A DNA stretch of 64,000 bases from CAXXOK01 sp964497495 (GTDB taxonomy: Bacteria > Bacillota > Clostridia > Christensenellales > Aristaeellaceae), in the NCBI GenBank assembly GCA_964497495.1, contig CAZCCZ010000007.1:42823-106822 (forward strand), read 5' to 3'. This document shows positions 8,110 to 16,728 of the stretch, one piece after another. Below the pieces are notes generated by a model. It worked only from the letters and a program-made list of their open reading frames with translations. It was not told the origin of the DNA and ran no database searches. The position numbers were made by a program, and so were the translations under genes. Within the stretch, counting starts at the first letter, position 1. Each line of letters begins with the position of its first letter.

Positions 8110-8364
8110 ATGTCCGAAGACCGCGGCGAAAAAAGATCCCGTCCCCGCGGACGCAAGCCGCGCCGCAAGGTGTGCAGCTTCTGCGTGGATAAGATCGAAT
8201 ATATCGATTATAAAGACGTCAACCGTCTGCGCCGTTTCGTGAACGAGCGCGGCAAGATCATGCCCCGCCGGATGAGCGGCAACTGCGCCAAGCACCAGCG
8301 GCAGCTCTCCGAGGCCATCAAGCGCGCCCGTGCCATCGCCCTGATGCCCTTCTCGGTGGAGTAA
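8110..8364 (+). CDS. rpsR: 30S ribosomal protein S18 (bS18)
   Basis: An 84-residue protein with the S18 core: a basic N-terminus, CSFC followed by IEYIDYKDVNRLRRFV, then the GKIMPRRMSGNCAKHQR signature. The start is the ATG at 8110, six bases after AAGGAGG. An earlier in-frame ATG at 8092 lies before that site. The four conserved cysteine/histidine positions of zinc-type S18 are partly present (CSFC, CAKH). It pairs with S6 on the 30S platform. Last gene of the operon, followed by a terminator. Confidence 0.96.
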   Translation: MSEDRGEKRSRPRGRKPRRKVCSFCVDKIEYIDYKDVNRLRRFVNERGKIMPRRMSGNCAKHQRQLSEAIKRARAIALMPFSVE

Positions 8365-8380
8365 ATCCCCAGGAAACCCG

Positions 8381-8409
8381 AGCGCGGGACGAGAGTCCTG
8401 CGCTTTTTC
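8381..8409 (+). terminator. Terminator of rpsF-ssb-rpsR
   Basis: A 10-bp stem AGCGCGGGAC / GTCCTGCGCT with one G-U pair and a GAGA loop, followed by TTTTT. Confidence 0.9.
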
Positions 8410-8444
8410 TACACCCGCAGCCTTGAACGTGCGAGGAAACGAAT

Positions 8445-8996
8445 ATGAAAATCAACACCGCGCGCCTGACGCTGCGCCCCTTTGCCAAAGAGGACGCGGA
8501 AGACCTGTACCAGTACCTTTCCGATCCGGAAACGGTGCGTTTCGAACCGTACGAACCCTTTACGCGCAAGCAGGCGCAGAAGGAAGCCGAAGCGCGGGAG
8601 AAAAACCCCGCCTTTATCGCCGTATGCCTGAAGGACACCGGAAAACTGATCGGAAACCTGTACCTTGGCAAAACGCGGGACAGGCAATACGAGCTGGGTT
8701 ACGTGTTCAACCGGGCCTACTGGCACCTGGGATACGCGACCGAGGCGGCCGAGGCCCTGTTGCGGTACGCCTTTACCGAAATGAACACACACCGCGTATG
8801 CGCGGGATGCGACCCCCGGAACCGTGCGTCCGAAGCGTTGATGAAACGCCTGGGCATGCGCCGTGAAGCGCTGTTTCGGAAAAGCGTGAGTTTCCGTACC
8901 GACCCCGCGACGGGGGAACCCGTATGGCAGGATTCGCTTGCTTACGCGATCCTCGAAGAGGAATGGCGGAAGGCCGACGCTTTGCGCGACCGATAA
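8445..8996 (+). CDS. GNAT acetyltransferase, RimJ/RimL type
   Basis: A 183-residue acetyltransferase. It starts with the RLTLRPF segment common to the ribosomal-protein and small-molecule acetyltransferase group, has a GYVFNRAYWHLGYATEA motif for acetyl-CoA binding and NRASEALMKRLGM in the C-terminal half. It transfers acetyl from acetyl-CoA to an amine. The substrate cannot be read from sequence. GAGGAAA lies upstream of the ATG. It lies alone between the rpsR terminator and the iorA promoter. Confidence 0.85.
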   Translation: MKINTARLTLRPFAKEDAEDLYQYLSDPETVRFEPYEPFTRKQAQKEAEAREKNPAFIAVCLKDTGKLIGNLYLGKTRDRQYELGYVFNRAYWHLGYATEAAEALLRYAFTEMNTHRVCAGCDPRNRASEALMKRLGMRREALFRKSVSFRTDPATGEPVWQDSLAYAILEEEWRKADALRDR

Positions 8997-9030
8997 AAAC
9001 AATAGGAATACGGCAAACGGCTTCCCGGTA

Positions 9031-9039
9031 TGGTATAAT
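9031..9039 (+). promoter_or_regulatory. Extended -10 promoter before iorA
   Basis: TGG followed by a perfect TATAAT (9034-9039). No convincing -35 box is seen 17 bases upstream. The leader to iorA is about 125 bases, with no clear structure. Confidence 0.5.
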
Positions 9040-9168
9040 CCAAAGGAATATCCTGCCGGTTCGTTTACCGCGGCGTGCCGGGCAAACGGGCCGGTATCCG
9101 TTTATCTTGTGACCGAAGTATTTTCACGGTGATGAACGGGCCGGTTTAAAACGTAAGGAGACGCACGA

Positions 9169-10983
9169 ATGGAAGAGAGCAAACGGATTCCGGCGGAAGC
9201 GTTCGGCGAGACGAAACCGGATGTGCGGCTGATGCTGGGCAACGAAGCGGTTGCGCGGGGCGCGTGGGAAGCGGGCGTAAGGGTGGTCAGCAGCTACCCC
9301 GGCACCCCAAGCACGGAGATCACCGAAGCGGTGGCAAAGTATCCCGAGGTGAACGCGCAGTGGGCGCCCAACGAGAAGGTTGCCGCGGGGGCCGCGACGG
9401 CCGCGGCGGCGGAAGGAGCCGCGGAGGTGGCTTTCGGCGCGGCCATGGCAGGCGCGCGAGCCATGACGTGCATGAAGCACGTGGGCGTCAACGTAGCGGC
9501 GGACCCCATTTTTACCGCCGCGTACACGGGCGTGAACGGCGGGCTGGTGATCTGCTGCGCGGACGACCCTGCCATGCACTCCAGCCAGAACGAGCAGGAT
9601 AGCCGCTACTACGCGCGCGCGGCGCACATCCCCATGCTGGAACCGGCGGACAGCGCCGAATGCCGGGATTATACCAAACTGGCTTTCCAAATGAGCGAGG
9701 AGCTGGACACGCCGGTTTTTGTCCGCCTGACCACGCGCATTTCCCACGCGCGCAGCGCCGTTACGCTGGGGGAACGGGATGCGAGCGGCGTAAAACCTTA
9801 CCGGAAAGACCCCATGAAGTATGTGATGATGCCCGGCATGGCCCGCAAACGCCATCTGCAGGTGGAAAAGCGGGAAGCGCTGCTGGCCGAAGCGGCCGAT
9901 AAGATGCCGGTCAACGCCGTGGAACTTCGGAATCCGGAACTGGGCGTGGTCACCAGCGGAGTATGCTACCAGTACGTGCGGGATGCGCTTCCCGACGCCA
10001 GTACGCTGAAGCTCGGAATGGTCTACCCCCTGCCGATGAAGCGGATCGCCGAATTCGCCGGGAAGGTGAAGCGGCTGGTCGTGGTGGAAGAGCTGGAAGG
10101 GCTGATTGAGAAGGACATCCGGGCCGCGGGCATCGCCTGCGAAGGCAAGGCGCTTACGGGCCTTCAGGGGGAGCTGAGCGTGGAGCGCGTGAAGAGCGCC
10201 GTGCTGGGCGTTCCCGCGCCCGCGGCGGCTGCGGATGACCTGCCCGCCCGGCCGCCGGTGCTGTGCCCCGGCTGCCCGCACCGCGGCGTGTTTTACGTTT
10301 TCAACAAACTGGGCTTAAGGGTGATGGGGGACATCGGCTGCTACACGCTGGCGGCGCTGCCGCCGCTATCCGCCATGGACGCCTGCCTGTGCATGGGCGC
10401 GAGCATCGGCATGGCCGGCGGCGCGGAACGCGCGCAGGGACGGGAATTCTCCCAGAAAACCGTGGCCGTGCTGGGAGACAGCACGTTTCTGCACAGCGGA
10501 ATCACCTCGCTGATCGACGCGGTGTATAACCGGGAGTCCGTCACCGTGATGATTTTGGACAACCGGATCACCGGCATGACCGGCCACCAGCAAAATCCGG
10601 CTTCCGGCAAGGATATCCACGGCGAACCGGCGCCCGCCGTAAACCTGGAAAACCTATGCGCCGCCTGCGGCGCGGAGAGCGTGCGCGTCGTCGACCCGTT
10701 CGACCTCAAAGCGACGGAACGGGCGTTGCGGGAAGAAACGGCGCGGGACGGCGTGAGCGTGATCATTGCCCGCCGCCCCTGCGCGCTGCTGATGAAGACG
10801 GTCACGCCGCCGTACGCGATCGACGGATGCAAGAACTGCGGCGCCTGCATGAAGCTTTCCTGCCCTGCCATCGAACGCCGCGAAGACCGCGTGGTCATCA
10901 ACGCGGCTCTGTGCATCGGCTGCGGCATGTGCGCGCAGGTATGTCCATTCGGCGCGATCAGGGAAGGAGGCACGGGCAAATGA
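9169..10983 (+). CDS. iorA: Indolepyruvate:ferredoxin oxidoreductase, alpha subunit
   Basis: A 604-residue subunit of the enzyme that oxidises aryl pyruvates (from Trp, Phe, Tyr transamination) to aryl-acetyl-CoA and passes electrons to ferredoxin. The N-terminal pyruvate-oxidoreductase domain (MLGNEAVARGAWEAGV, SSYPGTPSTEI) is followed by a thiamine-diphosphate domain (GDSTFLHSGI and DNRITGMTGHQ) and two C-terminal 4Fe-4S motifs (CKNCGACMKLSCP, CIGCGMCAQVCP). Length and domain order are normal. AAGGAG precedes the ATG. The stop overlaps the iorB start. The enzyme is oxygen-sensitive, which fits an anaerobe. Confidence 0.95.
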   Translation: MEESKRIPAEAFGETKPDVRLMLGNEAVARGAWEAGVRVVSSYPGTPSTEITEAVAKYPEVNAQWAPNEKVAAGAATAAAAEGAAEVAFGAAMAGARAMTCMKHVGVNVAADPIFTAAYTGVNGGLVICCADDPAMHSSQNEQDSRYYARAAHIPMLEPADSAECRDYTKLAFQMSEELDTPVFVRLTTRISHARSAVTLGERDASGVKPYRKDPMKYVMMPGMARKRHLQVEKREALLAEAADKMPVNAVELRNPELGVVTSGVCYQYVRDALPDASTLKLGMVYPLPMKRIAEFAGKVKRLVVVEELEGLIEKDIRAAGIACEGKALTGLQGELSVERVKSAVLGVPAPAAAADDLPARPPVLCPGCPHRGVFYVFNKLGLRVMGDIGCYTLAALPPLSAMDACLCMGASIGMAGGAERAQGREFSQKTVAVLGDSTFLHSGITSLIDAVYNRESVTVMILDNRITGMTGHQQNPASGKDIHGEPAPAVNLENLCAACGAESVRVVDPFDLKATERALREETARDGVSVIIARRPCALLMKTVTPPYAIDGCKNCGACMKLSCPAIERREDRVVINAALCIGCGMCAQVCPFGAIREGGTGK

Positions 10984-11576
10984 GCAAACCGGCTTTCGAT
11001 CTGGTCATCGTGGGCGTGGGCGGGCAGGGCACGCTGCTGGCCAGCAAAATACTGGGACGTCTGGCGCTTGACGAGGGTTTGACCGTGAAGGTGAGCGAGG
11101 TGCACGGCATGAGCCAGCGCGGCGGCAGCGTGATCACCCACGTACGCGTGGGGGAAAGCGTGCACGCGCCGCTCGTGGCGCAGGGAAGTGCCGATTACCT
11201 GCTGAGCTTCGAAGCGCTGGAGGCCGCGCGCGCGGCTTCCTACCTGAAGCCGGACGGCGTGCTGATCGTAAACACCCAGCGGATATCGCCCATGCCGGTC
11301 ATCACCGGCGCCGCAAAATATCCCGAAAACCCGCTGGCAAGCCCGGCGCTCGCGGGCCACGCCGAGGAAACGGCGGACGCGCTTTCGCTGGCCCTGAAGG
11401 CCGGAAGCGCGAAGGCCGTCAACCTGGTACTGCTGGGAATGCTCAGCCGTCGCCTGCCCTTCTCCGAGGATGCCTGGAAAAAGGCGATCGCCGTATCCGT
11501 GCCCCGCAGCACGATGGAAGTGAACATCCGCGCGTTCTTGTCCGGCCGCAGCGAAAAAGCGGCGTGCGAAACCTGA
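10980..11576 (+). CDS. iorB: Indolepyruvate:ferredoxin oxidoreductase, beta subunit
   Basis: A 198-residue partner of IorA of the gamma-type pyruvate-oxidoreductase family, with the GVGGQGTLLASKIL nucleotide-binding-like loop at the N-terminus and the SEVHGMSQRGGSV segment. It starts at an ATG that overlaps the iorA stop (ATGA), so the subunits are co-translated. The substrate preference of this pair (indole, phenyl or hydroxyphenyl pyruvate) cannot be told from sequence. Confidence 0.95.
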   Translation: MSKPAFDLVIVGVGGQGTLLASKILGRLALDEGLTVKVSEVHGMSQRGGSVITHVRVGESVHAPLVAQGSADYLLSFEALEAARAASYLKPDGVLIVNTQRISPMPVITGAAKYPENPLASPALAGHAEETADALSLALKAGSAKAVNLVLLGMLSRRLPFSEDAWKKAIAVSVPRSTMEVNIRAFLSGRSEKAACET

Positions 11577-11600
11577 AATACCGTCAGGAGGGAACGACCC

Positions 11601-12213
11601 ATGGAACACATGATCTGGAACCCGACCATGGAGCGTATGCCGCGCGAACAGCTGCGCGCGCTTCAGGACGAACGCCTGCGGGACGTAGTTCGCAGGGTAT
11701 ACGAGAACGTGCCCTTCTACCGCGATAAAATGCAAAAGCTCGGCGTTACGCCCGGGGATATCCGCGGCGTGCAGGACATCGAGCTTCTGCCCTTTACCGA
11801 GAAGCAGGACCTGCGCGATCATTACCCCTTCGGCCTCTTCGCCGTGCCGCAAAGCGAAATCGTCCGCATCCACGCCTCCAGCGGCACTACCGGCAAACCC
11901 ACCGTGGTCGGTTACACCGGCGGGGACATCGACCGCTGGGCGGAGCTGATGGCCCGCGGCATGTACTGCGCCAACGTGGGGAAAAACGACATCGTGCAGG
12001 TAGCCTACGGCTACGGCCTCTTCACCGGCGGACTGGGCGCGCATTACGGCGCGGAGCGCCTCGGCGCGGCGACGGTGCCCATGTCGGGCGGCAACACGAA
12101 GCGGCAGATCATGCTGATGCAGGACTTCGGCACGACGATCCTCGCGTGTACGCCCTCGTACGCGCTGTATCTCGCCGAGACCATCGAGGAGATGGGCATA
12201 GAGCGCGGCTCGC
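11601..12213 (+). CDS. Phenylacetate-CoA ligase family, N-terminal part before gap
   Basis: About 204 residues of an adenylate-forming arylacetate-CoA ligase (PaaK family), which makes acyl-CoA from an aryl acid, CoA and ATP or, run backwards, ATP from aryl-acetyl-CoA. The phosphate-binding loop HASSGTTGKPT near residue 94 is clear. It starts at an ATG behind AGGAGGG, 24 bases after iorB. In such a cluster the likely job is converting the aryl-acetyl-CoA made by Ior to the free acid with ATP gain. The frame runs into the 10-N gap. The 45 residues before the gap are repeated in diverged form after it. Confidence 0.88.
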
Positions 12214-12223
12214 NNNNNNNNNN
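12214..12223. other. Assembly gap (10 N)
   Basis: Ten undetermined bases inside the CoA ligase gene. Read straight through, the frame stays open but gives a 483-residue protein with one segment present twice, about 50 residues over the usual ~430. Confidence 0.97.
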
Positions 12224-13052
12224 CGTAATCCCCATCAGCGGCGGCAACACGACGCGCCAGATGCTGCTGCTGAAAGACCTGGGCTCCACGGCGCTATGCT
12301 GCACGCCCTCCTACGCGCTCAACCTTGCCGAAGCGCTGCACGCCGAAGGCACGTACCGCACGAAACTGAAAAGCGGCATCTTCGGTGCGGAACCGTGGAC
12401 AGAGGCCATGCGCCTGAAAATTGAGGAAATGCTGGGCATCGACGCCATCAACATTTACGGATTGAGCGAAGTCATGGGGCCGGGCGTAGCGGTGGAATGC
12501 ATGTGTAAGAACGGCATGCACATCTGGGAGGATCACTTCCTGCCGGAAATCATCGGCGAAAACGGCCGCGGCCTGCCCTACGGCGAACGCGGAGACCTGA
12601 CCTTCACCACGCTTACCAAGCACGGCATGCCGCTGCTGCGTTACCGCACGCACGACCTGTGCACGCTCACGGACGAACCTTGCGCGTGCGGACGCACCCA
12701 CGTGCGCATGGGCCGCGTAATGGGCCGTACGGACGACATGCTGATCATTCGCGGGGTGAACGTGTTCCCCTCGCAGGTGGAGCACGCGCTGCTGCAGGTG
12801 GAGGGCATCGTGCCGCAGTACCTGATTGTGGTGGACCGGCAGGGCACACTGGACACCATGGAGGTACAGGTGGAGCTTTCCCCGGAGTTCATGAGCGACA
12901 CCGTGAAGGATATGGAACGTCTGGAGAAGCGCATCGTCGATTCCATCGCCGCGCACGCGCTGGTACACGCCACCGTGAAGCTCTGCCAGCCGGGGTCGCT
13001 GCCGCGCAGCGAAGGCAAGGCCAAGCGCGTGGTGGACAAACGGCAGCTGTAA
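12224..13052 (+). CDS. Phenylacetate-CoA ligase family, C-terminal part after gap
   Basis: The remaining three-fifths of a PaaK-family ligase. It restarts at the SGGNT-RQ segment already seen before the gap and carries CCTPSYAL, the YGLSEVMGPG adenylate-binding motif, the TLTKHGMPLLRYRTHD segment and the C-terminal domain (GRTDDMLIIRGVNVFPSQVE) that swings during catalysis. The end LPRSEGKAKRV is typical. It could be the rest of the same gene in a badly joined scaffold or part of a second paralogue. Downstream, a separate promoter serves the ACT gene. Confidence 0.88.
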
Positions 13053-13081
13053 ACGCCGCCCTGTCGGAAACGGCCGCGTTG

Positions 13082-13090
13082 TGCTATAAT
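13082..13090 (+). promoter_or_regulatory. Extended -10 promoter before the ACT gene
   Basis: TGC followed by TATAAT (13085-13090). The -35 region is weak. The ribosome binding site GGAGGTG follows at about 13103. Confidence 0.5.
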
Positions 13091-13118
13091 GGAACAAAGT
13101 TTTGGAGGTGAGACCCGG

Positions 13119-13550
13119 ATGTACGTTAAGCAGATCTCGGTCTTTCTTGAGAACACGCCCGGACGGCTGGCGGATTTCACCAAAGTGATCGCGGACAGCG
13201 GCATCGACCTGGTTTCCCTGTCCATCGCGGATACCACGAATTTCGGCATCCTGCGCGGCATCGTGGCCGACCCCGACGAGGCGCGCAGGGTGTTGGCGGA
13301 CAAGGGGTACACCGTTAAGGTCACGGACGTGCTTGCCGTCTGCGTTCCGGACCAGCCCGGCGGGCTGGCGGGTATTCTGCAAAAGCTTGCGGAGAAGGAC
13401 ATCGCACTGGAATACCTGTACAGCTTCGTGCGCAAATCGGGCGACCACGCGCTGATCATCATCCGGGTGGACAAACCGGAGGAGGCCGTGCGGGTGCTGA
13501 CGGACGCGGGGGTGAAACTGCTCTCGCAGGAAGAGGTCAAGGCGCTGTAA
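13119..13550 (+). CDS. Tandem ACT-domain protein
   Basis: A 143-residue protein made of two ACT domains (about 1-70 and 71-143). The first begins with the ENTPGRLADFTKVIADSGID ligand-binding turn and the second with VPDQPGGLAGILQKL. ACT domains bind amino acids and regulate nearby enzymes or transcription. Two-ACT proteins of this kind are often found beside ior and CoA-ligase genes, so a role as an aromatic amino-acid sensor for that pathway is a fair inference. The start at 13119 is chosen because GGAGGTG lies upstream at proper spacing. Confidence 0.9.
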   Translation: MYVKQISVFLENTPGRLADFTKVIADSGIDLVSLSIADTTNFGILRGIVADPDEARRVLADKGYTVKVTDVLAVCVPDQPGGLAGILQKLAEKDIALEYLYSFVRKSGDHALIIIRVDKPEEAVRVLTDAGVKLLSQEEVKAL

Positions 13551-13574
13551 CGCCGCGAACCCTTTGAAAAACGG

Positions 13575-13625
13575 CACGGAGGGCCGTGCGGGCAAGCGCT
13601 CGCCCTGTCTCTCCGTGTTTCTGTT
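13575..13625 (+). terminator. Possible terminator after the ACT gene
   Basis: Outer arms CACGGAG (13575-13581) and CTCCGTG (13611-13617) enclose an inner GGGC/GCCC stem, followed by the T-rich TTTCTGTTT. The fold is imperfect. Confidence 0.45.
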
Positions 13626-13651
13626 TGAAGCGGCGGGAAAGGATATTGCGT

Positions 13652-14776
13652 ATGTTAAGACAAAATCGGATCGTCATCGATCTGGACGCGATTCGGCATA
13701 ACTACCTGCTGATGGTGGGTCAGGTGCCGCCGGAGGTCCGCGTGATGGCCGTGGTGAAGGCCAACGCCTACGGGCACGGTATTCTGGAAGTTGCGCGCAC
13801 GGTGGTCGCGGCGGGCTGCAACGACCTTGCGGTCGCCATTCCCGAGGAGGGCGTGCAACTCCGGGACGCGGGGATTACCGCCAACATCCTCGTGCTGGGC
13901 GCGGCCACGGAGATCGCCGCGGAGACGGCCGTAAGCCGGGGTCTGACGCAGACCGTGTTCGAGCCGGAAACGGTGGCGTTTCTGGAGGAAACGGCGACGC
14001 GCGTTGGCAAGCCCGCGCTGGTGCACGTGAAGCTGGACACCGGCATGGGACGCATCGGCCTGCGCACGGAGGGTGAGGCGGACGCGTTGAATCTGGCGCT
14101 TTCCGAGGCGAAGCACGTAAAGGTCACGGGTATCTACACCCATTTCGCGGACGCCGACAACGTGACCGAGGAAGGCGTAATGAGTGATTATACGCGCAAG
14201 CAGCTTGCGGTTTTTCAAACACTGCGCGCGCATTTCGACCCTTCCGTTCCCACGCACGCCTCCAACAGCGCCATGAGCCTGGTTGCGCCCGAAGCGAACT
14301 TTTCCATGATCCGCGAGGGCATCTCGCTGTACGGATACCCGCCCGTCCGAAACGGCCTCGATTTCCGGCCCGCGCTGCGCTGGGAAACGGAAGTGGTGTA
14401 CGTTAAAGAAATCGCCGCGGGAGAAAGCGTAAGCTACGGCTGCACCTTCACGGCGGATAAACCCATACGCGTGGCTACCGTGGCCGTAGGGTACGGAGAC
14501 GGTTACCACCGACTGATGAGCAACCACGGCCAGATGCTGGTATGCGGGAAACGTGCCAACATTATCGGCCGAATCTGCATGGATCAGACGATGATCGACG
14601 TAACGGAAATCCCCGAAGCGAAGGCCGGCTCGCAGGCCGTGCTGATCGGCGCGCAGGGCGGCGGGTTCATCGGCGCGGACGAGCTTGCCGGCTGGGCGGA
14701 AACCATCAGCTACGAGGTGCTGCTGGCCATTACCGCCCGCGTGCCGAGGGAATACCTGCCCGCCGGCAACGCGTAA
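13652..14776 (+). CDS. alr: Alanine racemase
   Basis: A 374-residue PLP enzyme that interconverts L- and D-alanine for peptidoglycan. The PLP lysine is K36 in VVKANAYGHG, and the second catalytic base is the tyrosine in VSYGCTF. The fold-type III barrel and C-terminal beta domain (RICMDQTMIDVT) are complete. The ATG at 13652 has GGAAAGGA upstream. A longer frame begins at 13586 but lacks a site. It stands apart from ddl or other wall genes here. Confidence 0.95.
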   Translation: MLRQNRIVIDLDAIRHNYLLMVGQVPPEVRVMAVVKANAYGHGILEVARTVVAAGCNDLAVAIPEEGVQLRDAGITANILVLGAATEIAAETAVSRGLTQTVFEPETVAFLEETATRVGKPALVHVKLDTGMGRIGLRTEGEADALNLALSEAKHVKVTGIYTHFADADNVTEEGVMSDYTRKQLAVFQTLRAHFDPSVPTHASNSAMSLVAPEANFSMIREGISLYGYPPVRNGLDFRPALRWETEVVYVKEIAAGESVSYGCTFTADKPIRVATVAVGYGDGYHRLMSNHGQMLVCGKRANIIGRICMDQTMIDVTEIPEAKAGSQAVLIGAQGGGFIGADELAGWAETISYEVLLAITARVPREYLPAGNA

Positions 14777-14785
14777 AACACGCGT

Positions 14786-14814
14786 TTGCGTAAACTCTTA
14801 ATTTTTGATACAAT
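14786..14814 (+). promoter_or_regulatory. Promoter downstream of alr
   Basis: TTGCGT (14786-14791), 17 bases, TACAAT (14809-14814), about 40 bases before the ATG of the membrane protein at 14854. It probably drives the run through coaD. Confidence 0.6.
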
Positions 14815-14853
14815 TGCGGTGCGAATCTTCCATTTGAAGAGAGGAAGGAAGCC

Positions 14854-15654
14854 ATGCAAAATCGTAAAAAGCCGGTTCAGGAAGTCGTGAAGCCTGTGCT
14901 GTACGGCTCTTGGCACGGAAAAGACGCATGGAAAAAGGGCGCCAAGGCGGCCCTTAACATTCTGTTCGTTTCCCTGGTTTATCTGCTCTTAAGTCTTCTG
15001 CTGTCTTTCGATTCGCTGGCTCTGCGAATCGTCACGGCGGTCGTTCTGGTCGCGGCCGCCGGCGGCTACCTGTACAGCACAGGCGTCGCCGCGGGGCAAA
15101 CCGACGCGGCGTACGGCGAAATCCTCTATACGCGGGATCGAGAAGGCAAGGTCATCCCGCCGGAGGAACGGGAACGCAGCTTTCATCCGGCTAAGGGTTT
15201 CTTCGCCGTGCTGGTGGGCGCGGCGCCCTTCGTGCTGATCGCGCTGATATTCGCGTTCATGGCTTCCGAAACCACGTATTCGCTGGGCGTGCTGCCGAAC
15301 TGGATGACCCGCTATACCCGCCAAAGCGGCATCGGGGACGCGCTGGCCTATTACCAGAACCGGGAGGGGATGCAGCTGGTTTCGATCCTCCGCGTGATCG
15401 TGCGCTGCTTCACGCTGCCTTTTATCAACGTGGCCGTGAAGCTTGGAAGCGAAGCCACGCTGTGGGCGGAACGCCTGTCTCCCATATGGGTGCTCGTTGC
15501 GCCGCTGGGCTACGGCTTCGGCTACACGCAGGGCGTAAAAATCCGTACGAAGATCAATACCGGCATCGCCATCGGCGATCGCAGGAAGAAGCGCCGCGCG
15601 AACAAGGAACGCCGCGCGCGCGCGCAGAAACACGCGCCGGAGCGGCTGATTTAA
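14854..15654 (+). CDS. Integral membrane protein of unknown function
   Basis: A 266-residue protein that I do not recognise. A cytoplasmic-looking basic N-terminus is followed by two close hydrophobic helices (about 33-52 and 57-77), a polar stretch, a third helix (about 115-137), a long loop, a region rich in hydrophobics near 175-235 and a very basic C-terminal tail rich in Arg and Lys (about 245-266). GGAAGGAA precedes the ATG. It lies two bases before the rsmD start, so the two are probably co-transcribed. The basic tail suggests contact with RNA, membranes or acidic partners, but this is speculation. Confidence 0.75.
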   Translation: MQNRKKPVQEVVKPVLYGSWHGKDAWKKGAKAALNILFVSLVYLLLSLLLSFDSLALRIVTAVVLVAAAGGYLYSTGVAAGQTDAAYGEILYTRDREGKVIPPEERERSFHPAKGFFAVLVGAAPFVLIALIFAFMASETTYSLGVLPNWMTRYTRQSGIGDALAYYQNREGMQLVSILRVIVRCFTLPFINVAVKLGSEATLWAERLSPIWVLVAPLGYGFGYTQGVKIRTKINTGIAIGDRRKKRRANKERRARAQKHAPERLI

Positions 15655-15656
15655 GC

Positions 15657-16226
15657 ATGCGCATCATCGCGGGAAACGCCCGCGGCCGCGCGCTGCGCGC
15701 GCCCAGAGGCAACGATACGCGGCCCACGCAGGATTACGTGCGAGAATCGCTTTTTAACATCCTCGTGCGGGACGTGCCGGACGCGGAAGTGCTGGATCTT
15801 TTCGCGGGCAGCGGCGCGCTGGCGCTGGAAGCGCTCAGCCGCGGCGCGGCCAGCGCCGTGCTGGCGGACGTTTCGCCGGATGCCGTAACCTGTATCCGCG
15901 CAAACGTGGAAGCCCTTCGTTTTTCGGATCAAGCCGAGATCCTGCGCGCGGACTGGGCGGACGCGCTTGCCCGGCTGGCGAAGGCGAAGCGAGCCTTCAC
16001 CCTCGTGTTTCTCGATCCGCCCTACCGCATGGCGGACACCGCCGCGCAGTGTGCGCGCATGGCCGACCTTGGCCTGTTGCGGGAAAGCGCGCTGATCGTG
16101 ATCGAACACGACCGCAACGGCGTACCGGAACCGGACGCACGGTTCGCCCTTCGGGATAACCGGCGGTATGGCGATACGGAAATCCACTTTTTTACGTACG
16201 AAGGAGGCGAAAATGATCATGCGTAA
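15657..16226 (+). CDS. rsmD: 16S rRNA (guanine-966-N2)-methyltransferase
   Basis: A 189-residue SAM-dependent methyltransferase. It starts MRIIAGNARGR, has the SAM-binding motif VLDLFAGSGALALEAL near residue 45 and the catalytic DPPY motif (FLDPPYRM) near residue 120. RsmD methylates G966 of 16S rRNA in assembled 30S subunits. The start ATG is two bases after the preceding stop and the gene overlaps coaD by 14 bases. The rsmD-coaD pair is conserved across Firmicutes. Confidence 0.95.
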   Translation: MRIIAGNARGRALRAPRGNDTRPTQDYVRESLFNILVRDVPDAEVLDLFAGSGALALEALSRGAASAVLADVSPDAVTCIRANVEALRFSDQAEILRADWADALARLAKAKRAFTLVFLDPPYRMADTAAQCARMADLGLLRESALIVIEHDRNGVPEPDARFALRDNRRYGDTEIHFFTYEGGENDHA

Positions 16227-16701
16227 CGGCGTTTGCGTTTACCCGGGCAGCTTCGATCCCGTGACGCTTGGGCATATCGACCTGATCCGGCGCGCCTCCA
16301 AGCTGTTTCCGCAGGTCGTGGTAGCGGTGCTAAACAACCCGGAGAAGCACAGCCTGTTTACGGTGGAGCAGCGCATGGAAATGCTTGAAAAAGCGTGCGC
16401 GGGCCTCGACAACGTGAAGATTGACAGTTTTGGCGGTTTGCTGGTAGACTACATGCGGAAAACGGGCGCGGAAATCGTGCTGCGCGGTCTGCGCGCGGTA
16501 ACGGATTTTGAAAGCGAGTTTCAGATGGCGCAGGTCAACCGGCAGATCGCGCCCGGAATTGAGACCCTCTTTTTAATGACCTCGCCGGACTACGCTTATA
16601 TCAGTTCCAGTGCCGTTAGACAGATCGCTTCGTTCGGCGGGGACGTATCCACGCTGGTGCCGGAATGCATCCTGCAGGACGTGGTTCGGGCGTTCCGGTA
16701 A
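16213..16701 (+). CDS. coaD: Phosphopantetheine adenylyltransferase
   Basis: A 163-residue enzyme for the fourth step of CoA biosynthesis, joining ATP and 4'-phosphopantetheine to dephospho-CoA. The nucleotidyltransferase signature YPGSFDPVTLGH and the later ISSSAVR motif are both intact. Length is normal. The ATG at 16213 has GGAGG five bases upstream, and an ATG two codons later is also possible. It is translationally coupled to rsmD by overlap. Confidence 0.96.
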   Translation: MIMRNGVCVYPGSFDPVTLGHIDLIRRASKLFPQVVVAVLNNPEKHSLFTVEQRMEMLEKACAGLDNVKIDSFGGLLVDYMRKTGAEIVLRGLRAVTDFESEFQMAQVNRQIAPGIETLFLMTSPDYAYISSSAVRQIASFGGDVSTLVPECILQDVVRAFR

Positions 16702-16728
16702 CGGCGCCCGTGCAAGGAGGAGAAACGT

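Noticed and set aside
10341..12044. A long minus-strand open frame opposite iorA, iorB and the CoA ligase
   Set aside because: It is a shadow of GC-rich coding sequence. The plus-strand genes have full motifs and ribosome binding sites, and the antisense translation has no recognisable domain.
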